A DNA stretch of 64,000 bases from an uncultured Collinsella sp. (GCA_900542275.1 UQMW01000003.1:1-64000), one strand, 5' to 3'. Counted from the stretch's first letter, positions 1-8,438 are shown. Notes: a model not told the origin generated them from the letters alone. Made by a program: numbers and translations.

Positions 1-234
1 CGAATCTGACCCATCGAAACACATCTCCACCGTTCCTTCAACTGGGAAAATGCCGACCCGGGGGCCCGAATGGGACCTTGGGGGCGTTCGGCTAGCTGCG
101 GGAACGGCCTATTCGCTCAATGTGTTCGGCTGAGATCGGAAATCAACCGGGTACAAACGCGACTTTTCGCGCGCCGCTCGCACCCCATCGGGGGCCGATA
201 GGATCGCAAGTTGCCACTTTTTAAAAAATAGTTC

Positions 235-263
235 TTGCCACCGGGTGGGAGCTCCGTTATATT
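235..263 (+). promoter_or_regulatory. Promoter of tRNA-Val
   Basis: A -35 box TTGCCA (235-240) and a -10 box TATATT (258-263) are separated by exactly 17 bases and lie 30 bases before the tRNA. The rest of 1-292 shows no convincing gene; it is GC-rich with complementary arms CCGTTCC (30-36) and GGAACGG (101-107) that could enclose a structured transcript, but I recognise no RNA family there. Confidence 0.75.
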
Positions 264-292
264 ATTCCCTGCGCACTCGCGCACCCTTGATC

Positions 293-367
293 GGGCGTTT
301 AGCTCAGGGGGAGAGCGCTTCCCTGACACGGAAGAGGTCAGAAGTTCAAATCTTCTAACGCCCACCA
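293..367 (+). tRNA. tRNA-Val (anticodon GAC)
   Basis: A complete cloverleaf is visible. The acceptor stem GGGCGTT pairs with AACGCCC, the D arm is closed by GCTC/GAGC, the anticodon stem CTTCC/GGAAG carries the loop CTGACAC (anticodon GAC, valine), and the T arm is AGAAG-TTCAAAT-CTTCT. The 3' ACCA is encoded. It is preceded by its own promoter and followed within 10 bases by a strong terminator, so it is a single-gene unit. Confidence 0.95.
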
Positions 368-375
368 AATGTTCG

Positions 376-411
376 CAGCTCAGAGGCATCGCCTCTGGGC
401 TGTTTTGTTTT
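376..411 (+). terminator. Rho-independent terminator after tRNA-Val
   Basis: An 12-bp stem (376-387 with 391-402, one G-U pair) closes a three-base loop and is followed by TTTTGTTTT. Confidence 0.85.
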
Positions 412-445
412 GGTCGCCAAATGGGTCGCCAAATACGTCACCAAA
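412..445. repeat. Three tandem copies of a 10-mer (GTCGCCAAAT type)
   Basis: GTCGCCAAAT, GTCGCCAAAT and GTCACCAAAT occur in close succession directly after the tRNA terminator. tRNA 3' ends are common integration sites, so this could be an old attachment-site scar, but no integrase is near. The remaining sequence to 760 holds no gene I can support. Confidence 0.45.
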
Positions 446-773
446 TTTCGAGTTTTTGATCTTCCGGGATGCTTCTCAGTAGTCATCCGAGGAAACTCTC
501 GTCTTCTCCGTTTGCATACACATATCTTTCAAGGATTCGTGCCGCGGTTGCATGAGGCTCGGCAAGGCACGACCGCAACATGTTGGTCAAGCATAATCTT
601 TTGGATTCTTTTGGCGTGAGTGGCTTGGTTTTGGTAGGATTTGTCAGCGGCCTAACTAAGGGGGTTTTATAACTGCCATGCAGGTAGCCGTGCTGGTAAC
701 GTTTTACCGACTTGCCAAGAACCCCTCATTTTTAATGCGTCTGCAAAATGACCAATTGCTTTGACCTGCTGAA

Positions 774-821
774 ACACTATATGTTGTGTTTGACCTAAAA
801 AAAGAATACAGGATATAGATG
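774..821 (+). promoter_or_regulatory. NrdR-type box pair and promoter of nrdD
   Basis: ACACTATATGTTGTGT (774-789) fits the NrdR-box consensus acaCwAtATaTwGtgt almost perfectly. A weaker copy starts at 806, 32 bases further on, which is the three-turn spacing usual for NrdR pairs. Between and over them lie a -35 TTGACC (790-795) and a -10-like TATAGA (814-819), so bound NrdR would cover the promoter. NrdR is the known ATP/dATP-sensing repressor of ribonucleotide reductase genes. The 226-base leader that follows holds a small hairpin (891-908) and no gene. Confidence 0.8.
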
Positions 822-1047
822 CCTCTTTGTCGTATGATAGATGGCGGACAGAGAACGAAGACCTTAACTGCCTCTTTTGAACGTGTCCTTGAGCCGCTTG
901 ATCGGCTCCTGGGAGTGTCCGCATTGAGGCTTATGGTTTATCGAGAACACAGATTGCGCGACGGCGCCGCAAGACAGGGGCAGGCCCTGCCGGGCATCGT
1001 TTGGCTCTGAAGCGCAATGAGGCTACGACGCGAAAGAAGGCAAGAGG

Positions 1048-3270
1048 ATGAAGATCATCAAGCGCAGCGGCACCGAGGTTGTCTTTGACATCGATAAGAT
1101 CGTCAATGCCATCCGCGCCGCAAACTTGGAGGTCGAGGAGAGCTCTCGTCTTACCGACCGCCAGGTGGTTTATGCGGCGCAAAACGTCGCCGAGGCATGC
1201 GAGAACGCGGGCCACACCGTTTCGGTCGAGGAGATCCAGGATTTGGTCGAGGACGAGATCATGCGTCTCGACTGCTACGAGGTCGCCCGCCACTACATCA
1301 TCTATCGCTATGTTCAGAGCCTGAAGCGCCAGAAGAACACGACCGACGACAAGATTCTGTCGCTGATCGAGTGCAATAACGAAGAGGTCAAGCAGGAGAA
1401 CTCTAACAAGAACCCGACCGTCAATTCCGTCCAGCGCGACTATATGGCCGGCGAGATTTCAAAGGATCTGACTCAGCGTGTGCTGCTGCCCCAGGAGATC
1501 GTGGATGCCCACAATGAGGGCCTGATCCACTTCCACGATTCTGACTACTTTGCCCAGCACATGCATAACTGCGACCTGGTGAACCTGGAGGACATGCTCC
1601 AGAACGGCACCGTTATCTCGGGCACGCTGATCGAGAAGCCGCACAGCTTCTCGACTGCCTGCAACATCGCGACGCAGATTATCGCCCAGGTTGCTTCCTC
1701 CCAGTACGGCGGCCAGTCTATTTCGCTGACCCATCTCGCCCCCTTTGTTGAGGTGAGCCGTCAAAAGATTCGCGGCGAGGTTGCCCGCGAGCTCGAGGAG
1801 CTCGGTGTTTCGGCATCTCCCGAAAAGGTCCGCGAGGTTGTTGAGGACCGCCTGCGTGACGAGATCCGTCGCGGCGTCCAGACGATTCAGTATCAGGTCG
1901 TGACCCTTATGACCACGAATGGCCAGGCGCCGTTCGTGACGGTCTTTATGTATCTCAATGAGGCCCGTACGCCCCAGGAGAAGCACGACCTTGCCATGAT
2001 TGTGGAGGAGACGCTTCGTCAGCGCTATGAGGGCGTTAAGAACGAAGCCGGCGTGTGGATCACCCCGGCATTCCCCAAGCTCATCTACGTGCTCGAGGAC
2101 GATAACATTCGCGAGGATTCGCCGTACTTCTATCTGACCAAGCTCGCCGCCAAGTGCACCGCCAAGCGCATGGTGCCCGACTACATCTCCGAGAAGAAGA
2201 TGCGCGAGCTTAAGCTGTCTAAGGGCGAGACTGCCGGCAACGGCGATTGCTACACCTGCATGGGTTGCCGCAGTTTCCTGACGCCCGACCGTTCGGGCAA
2301 CGGCTTTAACAATGTCGCCAACGCGCTGAACTATGACCCGACCAAGCCTAAGTACTACGGTCGCTTTAACCAGGGTGTTGTGACCATCAACCTGCCCGAT
2401 GTCGCGCTGAGCTCGCATCAGGACATGGATAAGTTCTGGAAGATCTTCGACGAGCGCCTTGAGCTGTGCCATCGTGCCCTGCTGTGCCGTCATGAGCGCC
2501 TGATGGGCACGCTTTCGGATGCCGCGCCGATTCTTTGGCAGTACGGCGCCCTGGCGCGTCTGAAGAAGGGCGAGACGATCGACAAGCTGCTCGTGGGCGG
2601 CTATTCCACCATCAGCCTGGGCTATGCCGGCCTGTATGAGTGCGTCAAGTACATGACGGGTCACAGCCACACCGAGAAGGAGGGCACGCCGTTCGCCATG
2701 GCCGTCATGCAGCGCATGAACGACAGGTGCGCGGAGTGGAAGGCCGAAAGTGATATCGATTTCTCGCTGTACGGTACGCCGTTGGAGTCGACGACCTACA
2801 AGTTCGCCAAGTGCCTGCAGCGTCGTTTTGGCATTATCCCGGGCGTGACGGACAAGGGCTACATTACTAACAGCTATCACGTCCATGTGTCCGAGGAGAT
2901 CGATGCCTTCGACAAACTTAAGTTTGAAGGCATGTTCCAGCAGCTTTCGCCGGGCGGTGCTATCTCCTACGTTGAGGTTCCCAACATGCAGGACAACCTC
3001 AAGGCTGTCATTCGCGTGATGCAGTACATCTACGACAACATCATGTACGCCGAGCTCAACACCAAGAGCGATTACTGCCAGGTGTGCGGCTACGATGGCG
3101 AGATCAAGATTGTCGAGGATGACGGCAAGCTGGTGTGGGAGTGCCCCAGCTGCGGCAACCGCGACCAGGAGAAGATGAACGTCGCTCGTCGTACGTGCGG
3201 CTACATCGGTACCCAGTTCTGGAACCAGGGTCGAACCGAGGAGATTCGCGACCGCGTGCTGCATCTCTAA
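1048..3270 (+). CDS. nrdD: Anaerobic (class III) ribonucleoside-triphosphate reductase
   Basis: This 740-residue enzyme makes deoxynucleotides from NTPs without oxygen, using a glycyl radical. An ATP-cone regulatory domain occupies about residues 1-90 (starts KIIKRSGTEVVFD). The finger-loop region has cysteines in CYTCMGCRSF (C401, C404, C407). A C-terminal zinc site shows CQVCGYDG and CPSCGNRD, and the radical loop RTCGYIG places the radical glycine at about 718. The length is normal for the family. The ATG follows a purine-rich site (GGCAAGAGG). The activase NrdG is encoded downstream and the promoter carries NrdR boxes. Confidence 0.97.
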   Translation: MKIIKRSGTEVVFDIDKIVNAIRAANLEVEESSRLTDRQVVYAAQNVAEACENAGHTVSVEEIQDLVEDEIMRLDCYEVARHYIIYRYVQSLKRQKNTTDDKILSLIECNNEEVKQENSNKNPTVNSVQRDYMAGEISKDLTQRVLLPQEIVDAHNEGLIHFHDSDYFAQHMHNCDLVNLEDMLQNGTVISGTLIEKPHSFSTACNIATQIIAQVASSQYGGQSISLTHLAPFVEVSRQKIRGEVARELEELGVSASPEKVREVVEDRLRDEIRRGVQTIQYQVVTLMTTNGQAPFVTVFMYLNEARTPQEKHDLAMIVEETLRQRYEGVKNEAGVWITPAFPKLIYVLEDDNIREDSPYFYLTKLAAKCTAKRMVPDYISEKKMRELKLSKGETAGNGDCYTCMGCRSFLTPDRSGNGFNNVANALNYDPTKPKYYGRFNQGVVTINLPDVALSSHQDMDKFWKIFDERLELCHRALLCRHERLMGTLSDAAPILWQYGALARLKKGETIDKLLVGGYSTISLGYAGLYECVKYMTGHSHTEKEGTPFAMAVMQRMNDRCAEWKAESDIDFSLYGTPLESTTYKFAKCLQRRFGIIPGVTDKGYITNSYHVHVSEEIDAFDKLKFEGMFQQLSPGGAISYVEVPNMQDNLKAVIRVMQYIYDNIMYAELNTKSDYCQVCGYDGEIKIVEDDGKLVWECPSCGNRDQEKMNVARRTCGYIGTQFWNQGRTEEIRDRVLHL

Positions 3271-3281
3271 TAACCATCCCA

Positions 3282-3419
3282 GGCCGCCCCGTAGCGAGGC
3301 CCCGGACCTTTACTCGCTATTTCGGACAGTCCTGGCTCACGACGGAGGCGCCACTGGCGCCTCCTGTTCGTGCGGAACTCATATCGAGCAAAGGTCCGGG
3401 GCCTCGCTACGGGGCGGCC
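3282..3419. repeat. 138-bp cruciform-forming inverted repeat between nrdD and nrdG
   Basis: The 35-base arms 3282-3316 and 3385-3419 match at 34 of 35 positions. Inside sits a second perfect hairpin, GGAGGCGCC-ACT-GGCGCCTCC (3344-3364), flanked by further complementary bases (CACGA/TCGTG). There is no T-run, so it does not look like an ordinary terminator, and no coding frame or target-site duplication is apparent. It could be a miniature mobile element or an RNA-stabilising structure that sets the nrdD:nrdG ratio. Confidence 0.8.
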
Positions 3420-3596
3420 AAGTTGATGTAGCTGAGATGCAGCACGCAGCCTGCTCGCTCCTCGAAGTTCTTAGCGGAAATGAGTTGACCTGCGACAACG
3501 GTCTGCTTGCGATAACGGTTGAGCTGCAGCATTGTTTTTATTGGACCTCGAACCCTATACTCGATGTTCGCTGAGTTCATTGAGTATCGCTCGCGA

Positions 3597-3682
3597 GGGG
3601 TCTGGAGTATATCGTCCCGCCCGCAGTTTCGCAGGCCGAAGGCCGAGAATGTTTGAGGACGGGATGATATACTCCAGACCCC
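3597..3682 (+). repeat. 23-bp inverted repeat in the nrdG leader
   Basis: Arms 3597-3619 and 3660-3682 match at 22 of 23 positions and enclose 40 bases. The right arm ends one base before the nrdG Shine-Dalgarno AGGAAGG (3684-3690), so folding of the mRNA would place the ribosome site at the foot of a long stem. Sequence 3420-3596 holds no gene I can support. Confidence 0.75.
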
Positions 3683-3696
3683 CAGGAAGGTTACCT

Positions 3697-4278
3697 ATGA
3701 ACTACGCGAACATTAAGTATTTCGACATTGCTGATGGAGAAGGCGTCCGCACTTCTCTGTTTGTGAGCGGGTGCCGTCGTGGCTGCAAGAATTGCTTTAA
3801 CTCCGTCGCGTGGGACTTTGCTGCGGGCGAGCCCTTTGATCGTGCCGTCGAGGACAAGATTATCGAGAGCCTCGATCATCCCTTTATTGACGGCCTGACG
3901 ATTCTGGGCGGAGAGCCCATGGAGCCCGAGAACCAGGCGGGGCTCGTTGAGTTTGTCGAGCGTGTTCGTGCCGCTTATCCTGCGGGGTCAGGAAAGACCA
4001 TTTGGTGTTTTACCGGCGACGTGCTCGAGGAGCTTATGCCGGGTGGTCGTCACCATACCGAGGTCACGGACCGTATCCTTGCCTGCCTCGACATGTTGGT
4101 GGATGGCCCGTTTGTTCAGGATCTTTATGATATCTCGTTGCGCTTTAGGGGCTCGAGTAACCAGCGTGTGATCGATATGAACGCTACGCGCGACCGCGCC
4201 GTGCGTGAGGGCGTTGCGCTTTGCGACGCTGTGGAGCTTTGGCGGGACGATCCAGTCTATTCGACCCATACTATGTAG
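3697..4278 (+). CDS. nrdG: Anaerobic ribonucleotide reductase activating protein (radical SAM)
   Basis: NrdG cleaves S-adenosylmethionine with a [4Fe-4S] cluster to put the glycyl radical on NrdD. The cluster motif CRRGCKNC is at residues 26-33 (C26, C30, C33), and an ILGGEPM motif follows at about 68-74. The protein is 193 residues, slightly longer than the usual 150-180. I chose ATG 3697 because AGGAAGG lies six bases upstream; the open frame extends 55 codons further 5' but that part covers the inverted repeat and lacks family similarity. Confidence 0.93.
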   Translation: MNYANIKYFDIADGEGVRTSLFVSGCRRGCKNCFNSVAWDFAAGEPFDRAVEDKIIESLDHPFIDGLTILGGEPMEPENQAGLVEFVERVRAAYPAGSGKTIWCFTGDVLEELMPGGRHHTEVTDRILACLDMLVDGPFVQDLYDISLRFRGSSNQRVIDMNATRDRAVREGVALCDAVELWRDDPVYSTHTM

Positions 4279-4344
4279 CTTGTGGTCGATGCCGGAGGGC
4301 GTGGTACCATAGCGCGAACGTGAAATCGGAAAAGTGAGGCCCAG

Positions 4345-4902
4345 ATGGTCGATCAGGAAAAAGTCGAGGCCGCCATTAAGCTGTTGCTTGAGGGCATAGG
4401 CGAGGACCCAACTCGTGAGGGCCTGCTGGAGACCCCGGCGCGCGTTGCCCGTATGTATGGTGAGATCGCCGGCGGCATGGACCAGAGTGCCGAGGAGCAC
4501 CTGTCCAAAACCTTTGCCGTCGCTTCGAACGATTTGGTTATCGAGCGCGACATTACGTTCTACTCGCTGTGCGAACATCATCTGCTGCCGTTTTATGGCA
4601 AGGCCGCCATTGGTTATATCCCTAACGGTCGGGTGGCTGGGCTTTCCAAGCTCGCCCGCACGGTTGAGGTTTATGCCCGCCGTCTTCAGCTGCAGGAGCA
4701 ACTGTGCACACAGGTTGCCGATGCCCTCATGGATTATCTCGCTCCCCAGGGAGCGATTGTGTTGATGGAGGCCGAGCATATGTGCATGACGATGCGTGGC
4801 GTGCAAAAGCCCGGCACCAAGACCGTGACGCTTGCTCGCCGCGGCGTCTTTGAGACCGATCCCGCGCTCGAGGAGCGTTTCTTTAGGATGCTGGGCCGCT
4901 AA
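4345..4902 (+). CDS. folE: GTP cyclohydrolase I
   Basis: FolE converts GTP to 7,8-dihydroneopterin triphosphate, the first step of folate synthesis. The zinc ligands are visible as C76 and H79 in CEHHLLPF and C147 in HMCMTMRGV. The 185-residue length is normal for a type IA enzyme. It heads a tight cluster with the HD protein (two-base gap) and folB. Confidence 0.95.
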   Translation: MVDQEKVEAAIKLLLEGIGEDPTREGLLETPARVARMYGEIAGGMDQSAEEHLSKTFAVASNDLVIERDITFYSLCEHHLLPFYGKAAIGYIPNGRVAGLSKLARTVEVYARRLQLQEQLCTQVADALMDYLAPQGAIVLMEAEHMCMTMRGVQKPGTKTVTLARRGVFETDPALEERFFRMLGR

Positions 4903-4904
4903 CC

Positions 4905-5486
4905 ATGAGAGTCGTCAACGACTTTACATCGAAGACCGATGAGGGGACGTCGCGTCGCGGCTTTATGGCTTCGGGCCTGGCCCCCTTTGGTGCCATGCCT
5001 CGCATTGATTACATTTGTGCCAACGGGCTGTTCCGGCGGCACCTGGGCAACATCGTACAGTTGGAATCGGGGCGCATCTTCTGCCGCCACGGTATTGACC
5101 ATCTGCTCGATGTCGCTCGCATTATGTGGATCAAGAATCTCGAGGAGCAGCTCGAATTTGACCGCGAGGTCATCTACGCCACGGCACTTCTTCACGATAT
5201 CGGCAAAGATGAACAGTATGAATCGGGTATATCCCATGATGTTGCAAGCGAACGCGTCGCTGATGCGATTCTCGGCGGCATGCCCGATGATGTGGCGTTT
5301 GAGCCGGCCGATGCCGCAGCCATTAAGACGGCCATTCTGGGCCATCGAAAGCTGCGCGTGAACAGCCAACCGCTTGAGCGTCTGCTCTATGCGGCCGACA
5401 AAGCATCGCGCGCCTGCTTTGCATGCCCCGCGCGCAATGCTTGCAACTGGAGCGATGATAAAAAGAACCTGTCGATTCGCGTGTAG
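4905..5486 (+). CDS. HD-domain hydrolase in the folate cluster
   Basis: The 193-residue protein has an HD metal-phosphohydrolase pattern: H62/H66 in RHGIDH, H97-D98 in LLHDIGK, H111-D112 and a later D in YAADKASR. The C-terminus carries several cysteines (CFACPARNAC). The start is two bases after the folE stop, which implies co-translation. Given its place between folE and folB, it may remove phosphate from dihydroneopterin triphosphate, a step whose enzyme is unknown in many bacteria. That role is inference; the general HD fold call is firm. Confidence 0.8.
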   Translation: MRVVNDFTSKTDEGTSRRGFMASGLAPFGAMPRIDYICANGLFRRHLGNIVQLESGRIFCRHGIDHLLDVARIMWIKNLEEQLEFDREVIYATALLHDIGKDEQYESGISHDVASERVADAILGGMPDDVAFEPADAAAIKTAILGHRKLRVNSQPLERLLYAADKASRACFACPARNACNWSDDKKNLSIRV

Positions 5487-5529
5487 TTAGTTTGCGCGGT
5501 TGGGGTTCTAAACGAAGGAGACGATCGCG

Positions 5530-6015
5530 TTGAGTAACAAAAAACTGCCCGAGAATGCAACCAAGACTGAAGGTGCTGAGCTCGCCCGCCGTGGAAGGGG
5601 CGAAATATCCACCGCAACGGCGGTGCCTCACGTGAGCTATGATGATCTGCGCCATGCCGATCGTATTGTCATTGACGGCCTTGAGGTTTTTGCCAACCAT
5701 GGCGTGTATCCCGAGGAGAACGCGCTGGGTCAGAAGTTCATCGTTTCTCTGGTGCTCTATGCCGACCTGCGCGCGGCGGGGGAGCACGATAACCTGGATG
5801 CCTCGATTGACTACGGCTCGGTGTGCCACGATGTTGATGGCTATCTGCGCGAGCACACGTTTAAGCTCATCGAGGCGGCAGCCGAGGGTGTGGCCCAGAT
5901 GCTGCTGCGTCGTTATCCCTCGCTGCTTGGTGTGCGCATCAAGCTCGATAAGCCGTGGGCTCCTGTTGGCCTGCCCCTGGCAAGCTGCGGCGTCGAGATC
6001 GAGCGCGTGCGTTAG
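5530..6015 (+). CDS. folB: Dihydroneopterin aldolase
   Basis: FolB cleaves dihydroneopterin to hydroxymethyl-dihydropterin and glycolaldehyde. The core motif IDGLEVFANHGVYPEE with the catalytic glutamate and the C-terminal KLDKPWAPVG stretch fit the family. The start is a TTG preceded by GAAGGAG nine bases away; this gives 161 residues with about 40 extra N-terminal residues compared with the usual 120. An in-frame GTG at 5632 would give normal length but lacks a good ribosome site. It converges on the next gene with a 6-base gap. Confidence 0.9.
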   Translation: MSNKKLPENATKTEGAELARRGRGEISTATAVPHVSYDDLRHADRIVIDGLEVFANHGVYPEENALGQKFIVSLVLYADLRAAGEHDNLDASIDYGSVCHDVDGYLREHTFKLIEAAAEGVAQMLLRRYPSLLGVRIKLDKPWAPVGLPLASCGVEIERVR

Positions 6016-6021
6016 GCGACG

Positions 6022-6798
6022 CTAGAGCTCGTCGGCGGGCGGTTTTTTGAGCCGCTGCGACAGGGCTCTATTGTCGGGGCAGTACGTGTCGAGCAGGGCA
6101 TGGAACCGTTGATTGTGGCTCGGCTCGAGCAGATGAACGAGCTCGTGGGCGACAACCATGTCGAGGCATTCGATGGGATAGGCGGCAAGTTCGCGTGCGA
6201 TGCGAATGGCGCCGGTTTTGGGCGTGCATGAGCCCCAGCGCGTCTTCATACTGCGCACGGAGGCGCGGGAGACGGCGACACCCATTGCGATTTCGTACGC
6301 GTGCACCATATCGCGCAGCGCCGATGTGACCTCGGACGTATAGAGCTGGTCGATGTGGGCTTGGAGCTCGTCGGACGTTAGGCCGTCGAGGATTGCGCGC
6401 CGCTTGGCCTGTGGGCCTTCGTCCGATTCGTCGGTACCCATAAAACTTGCGAAGGTGGCCTGCTTGGGCCGCGGTGCGGGCGATGCAAAGTTGTGATCGA
6501 GTGCGTCCTGTACCGTGATGGGCTTGCCCCAAAGTGCAATGATGGACGAGGGGCTGAGCGGCTCTCGCGCCGTCGCCTGACGTTGCTCGCGCTGGGCAAG
6601 TCGGCCGATAATCCAGGCGCTGTTGCGCTTCACAAACGCTTCGATGCGCTCGCGACCGGCGCCGAGCGGTGCGCTGGCGTGGACCTCACCGCTCGATGTG
6701 ACGCGTAGGTTGAAGTTCTTGACGCGTTTTTTGGTAACGATGACGGGCAAGGCCGTCCCATCCGGTCGAGATACGGAAATCGTAAATTGCTGCGTCAA
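6022..6798 (-). CDS. YgjP/SprT-like zinc metallopeptidase (M48-type)
   Basis: The protein has the YgjP-family signature: RWGSCTPKTG, then HELVH at about residues 218-222 and a third ligand H in SHNQRFH. Such proteins are predicted cytoplasmic metallopeptidases of unknown substrate. The frame could start at ATG 6861, but that ATG lies inside a palindrome (6821-6856); the TTG at 6798 has AAAGGA upstream and begins just before the conserved region, giving 258 residues. Confidence 0.85.
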   Translation of the reverse strand: MTQQFTISVSRPDGTALPVIVTKKRVKNFNLRVTSSGEVHASAPLGAGRERIEAFVKRNSAWIIGRLAQREQRQATAREPLSPSSIIALWGKPITVQDALDHNFASPAPRPKQATFASFMGTDESDEGPQAKRRAILDGLTSDELQAHIDQLYTSEVTSALRDMVHAYEIAMGVAVSRASVRSMKTRWGSCTPKTGAIRIARELAAYPIECLDMVVAHELVHLLEPSHNQRFHALLDTYCPDNRALSQRLKKPPADEL

Positions 6799-6820
6799 AA
6801 GCGGTCCTTTGGGTTGGGGA

Positions 6821-6856
6821 CGGGCCGGCATGTCGACCGTTCGGCATGCCGGCCCG
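6821..6856 (-). repeat. 12-bp stem hairpin between two minus-strand genes
   Basis: CGGGCCGGCATG (6821-6832) pairs perfectly with CATGCCGGCCCG (6845-6856). There is no T-run, so it may be a processing or stability hairpin between the dipeptidase gene and the metallopeptidase gene. Confidence 0.6.
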
Positions 6857-6872
6857 CTCAAGGGATGTGAAA

Positions 6873-7886
6873 CTAATAACGCTCAAAGAAGGCAAGCGCG
6901 TTGTCGCTGCAGAGCTTTTGCATCACGGTCTTGCCAAAGTGCTTGGAGAGCATGTTCTGGAACTCGGGCATCATGCTGGCATCGGAGAGGAAAGCGGGCA
7001 CCGTGGCGCCGTCCCAGTCGCCGCCGAGCGCGATGACATCTTCGCCGCCCAGGTCGAGCCAGTGCTCGATATGGGCCGCCAGCTGGTCGAAGGTGACATC
7101 TGCAGCGGTCTCGTCGGTTGCTTCGTTAGACAGGAACTCGCTGCAGTAGTTGAGGCCGACGATGCCGCCCATGTCGCGAATGGTGCGGAACTGGTCGTCG
7201 GTAAGGTTGCGCTTGACGCCGCAAACCGCACGGGAGTTGGAGTGGCTGGCGACGAAGGGGCGCGTGGCGCGGGCGGCAACTTCGTCAAAGCACTCGTCGT
7301 TAAGATGGGAGACGTCAAGCACCATGCCGGCGTGCTCCATCTGCGTAAGCGCCTCGATGCCGGCGGCGGTGAGGCCGGCGTGGGTATCGTGTCCGCTCGC
7401 GAGCGGTCCCTGCGCATTCCAGCTGAGTGATGACATGAGCACGCCCAAGCTCTTGAGCACCTCGATCAGCGCGGGGTCCTCGGCAAAGAACGTGGCGTTT
7501 TCGATAGTGTGGATGCAGGCGACCTTGCCGCCCTTGAGCGCAGGGCGAATGTCGGCGGCGCTGCGTACGTTGACCATGCGGTCGTGGTTGAGCATTGCCT
7601 GGCCGCTCATGTGCGCCATGATCTGCGCCTGGAAGCGCGCGGCGTGGGCGGTGGGAATCTCGTCGGGGACAAACGTGGCGAAGCACTGTGCCCACGGCGT
7701 ATTGCCGATCTTTGCGAGCGAGATGGCGCAGGCGTTGCCCTCGATGAGGTCGAAATCCTGCGGATGCGTTTCGTCGCCGGGGAAATACCCGTCGGTGCCC
7801 GCGGTAAAGCGCAGGTCGAGATCGAGCGTGGCCCAGCCGATGCGATCGGCGGTGTCGCAGTGTAGGTCAAATACGGGAAATGCCAT
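6873..7886 (-). CDS. Membrane dipeptidase (renal dipeptidase-like, M19)
   Basis: M19 enzymes are binuclear-zinc amidohydrolases that cleave dipeptides. Visible features are DLHCDT near the N-terminus (first metal pair), a bridging glutamate in HTIEN, VLDVSHL, ASHSNSRAVC and GGDWDG towards the C-terminus. The 337-residue protein starts at ATG 7886, preceded by GGAGGA; ten more codons upstream are open but lie before the ribosome site. There is no signal peptide, so it is probably cytoplasmic despite the family name. Confidence 0.92.
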   Translation of the reverse strand: MAFPVFDLHCDTADRIGWATLDLDLRFTAGTDGYFPGDETHPQDFDLIEGNACAISLAKIGNTPWAQCFATFVPDEIPTAHAARFQAQIMAHMSGQAMLNHDRMVNVRSAADIRPALKGGKVACIHTIENATFFAEDPALIEVLKSLGVLMSSLSWNAQGPLASGHDTHAGLTAAGIEALTQMEHAGMVLDVSHLNDECFDEVAARATRPFVASHSNSRAVCGVKRNLTDDQFRTIRDMGGIVGLNYCSEFLSNEATDETAADVTFDQLAAHIEHWLDLGGEDVIALGGDWDGATVPAFLSDASMMPEFQNMLSKHFGKTVMQKLCSDNALAFFERY

Positions 7887-8006
7887 AGTTCCTCCGGTTG
7901 CAGCGTTTCTTTGCAAACTGTCCTTGAATTGTATGACTAGGGTATAGTTAGCGCCATATGTTCATGGCGGTCCGCGTTGTGCGCCGCCCTTATCACGGAG
8001 GTTACC

Positions 8007-8435
8007 ATGTCCAACCAGGGCAAGAAGGTTAAGACTCATTATCGCGGCACGCTCGATGACGGCACGCAGTTCGATAGCTCCTACGATCGCGGCGAGCCGC
8101 TGGAGTTCACCTGCGGCGCCGGCCAGATGATCAAGGGCTTCGACGCTGCTGTTGTCGACATGCAGGTGGGCGAGAAGAAGACTGTGCACATCCCGGCTGC
8201 CGATGCCTACGGCGAGCACAACCCCGAGATGGTCCTGACCTTCCCGGCCGAGCAGGTTCCCAACATCGAGCAGATCGAGAAGGGCATGAAGCTCTTCCTG
8301 TCCACGCCGAGCGGTATGCCCGTCCCCGCCGTCGTCATTGACGTGACGCCCGAGGCTGTGACGCTCGACGCCAACCACGAGCTGGCCGGCAAGGACCTCA
8401 ACTTTGATATCGAGCTCGTCGAGGTCGAGGGCTAG
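8007..8435 (+). CDS. FKBP-type peptidyl-prolyl isomerase, SlyD-like
   Basis: This 142-residue protein has the SlyD-type layout: an N-terminal FKBP half (KVKTHYRGTLDDGTQFDSSY), an inserted flap (about 70-120) and the closing strand NHELAGKDLNFDIELVEV. It should catalyse proline isomerisation and act as a chaperone. It lacks the His/Cys-rich C-terminal tail that binds nickel in E. coli SlyD. The start has GGAGG eight bases upstream. The next gene, four bases away, encodes a UreE-like nickel protein, which points to a metal-insertion role. Confidence 0.92.
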   Translation: MSNQGKKVKTHYRGTLDDGTQFDSSYDRGEPLEFTCGAGQMIKGFDAAVVDMQVGEKKTVHIPAADAYGEHNPEMVLTFPAEQVPNIEQIEKGMKLFLSTPSGMPVPAVVIDVTPEAVTLDANHELAGKDLNFDIELVEVEG

Positions 8436-8438
8436 AGC

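Noticed and set aside
412..445. CRISPR-like short repeats
   Set aside because: Three 10-base units with one- or two-base spacers are far too short, and no cas gene is present.
410..619. 69-codon frame after tRNA-Val beginning with repeated VAK/VTK residues
   Set aside because: The repeated residues come from the triple 10-mer, there is no ribosome site, and nothing in the rest resembles a known protein such as an integrase end.
891..908. Cobalamin or other riboswitch in the nrdD leader
   Set aside because: Only one short hairpin is seen, none of the conserved riboswitch boxes are present, and class III reductases do not use B12.
1459..3264. Minus-strand open frame of 601 codons inside nrdD
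   Set aside because: It is an antisense shadow of nrdD, which has clear catalytic motifs.
3532..3696. 55-codon N-terminal extension of NrdG
   Set aside because: It covers the inverted-repeat leader, lacks a ribosome site, and NrdG homologues start at the chosen methionine.
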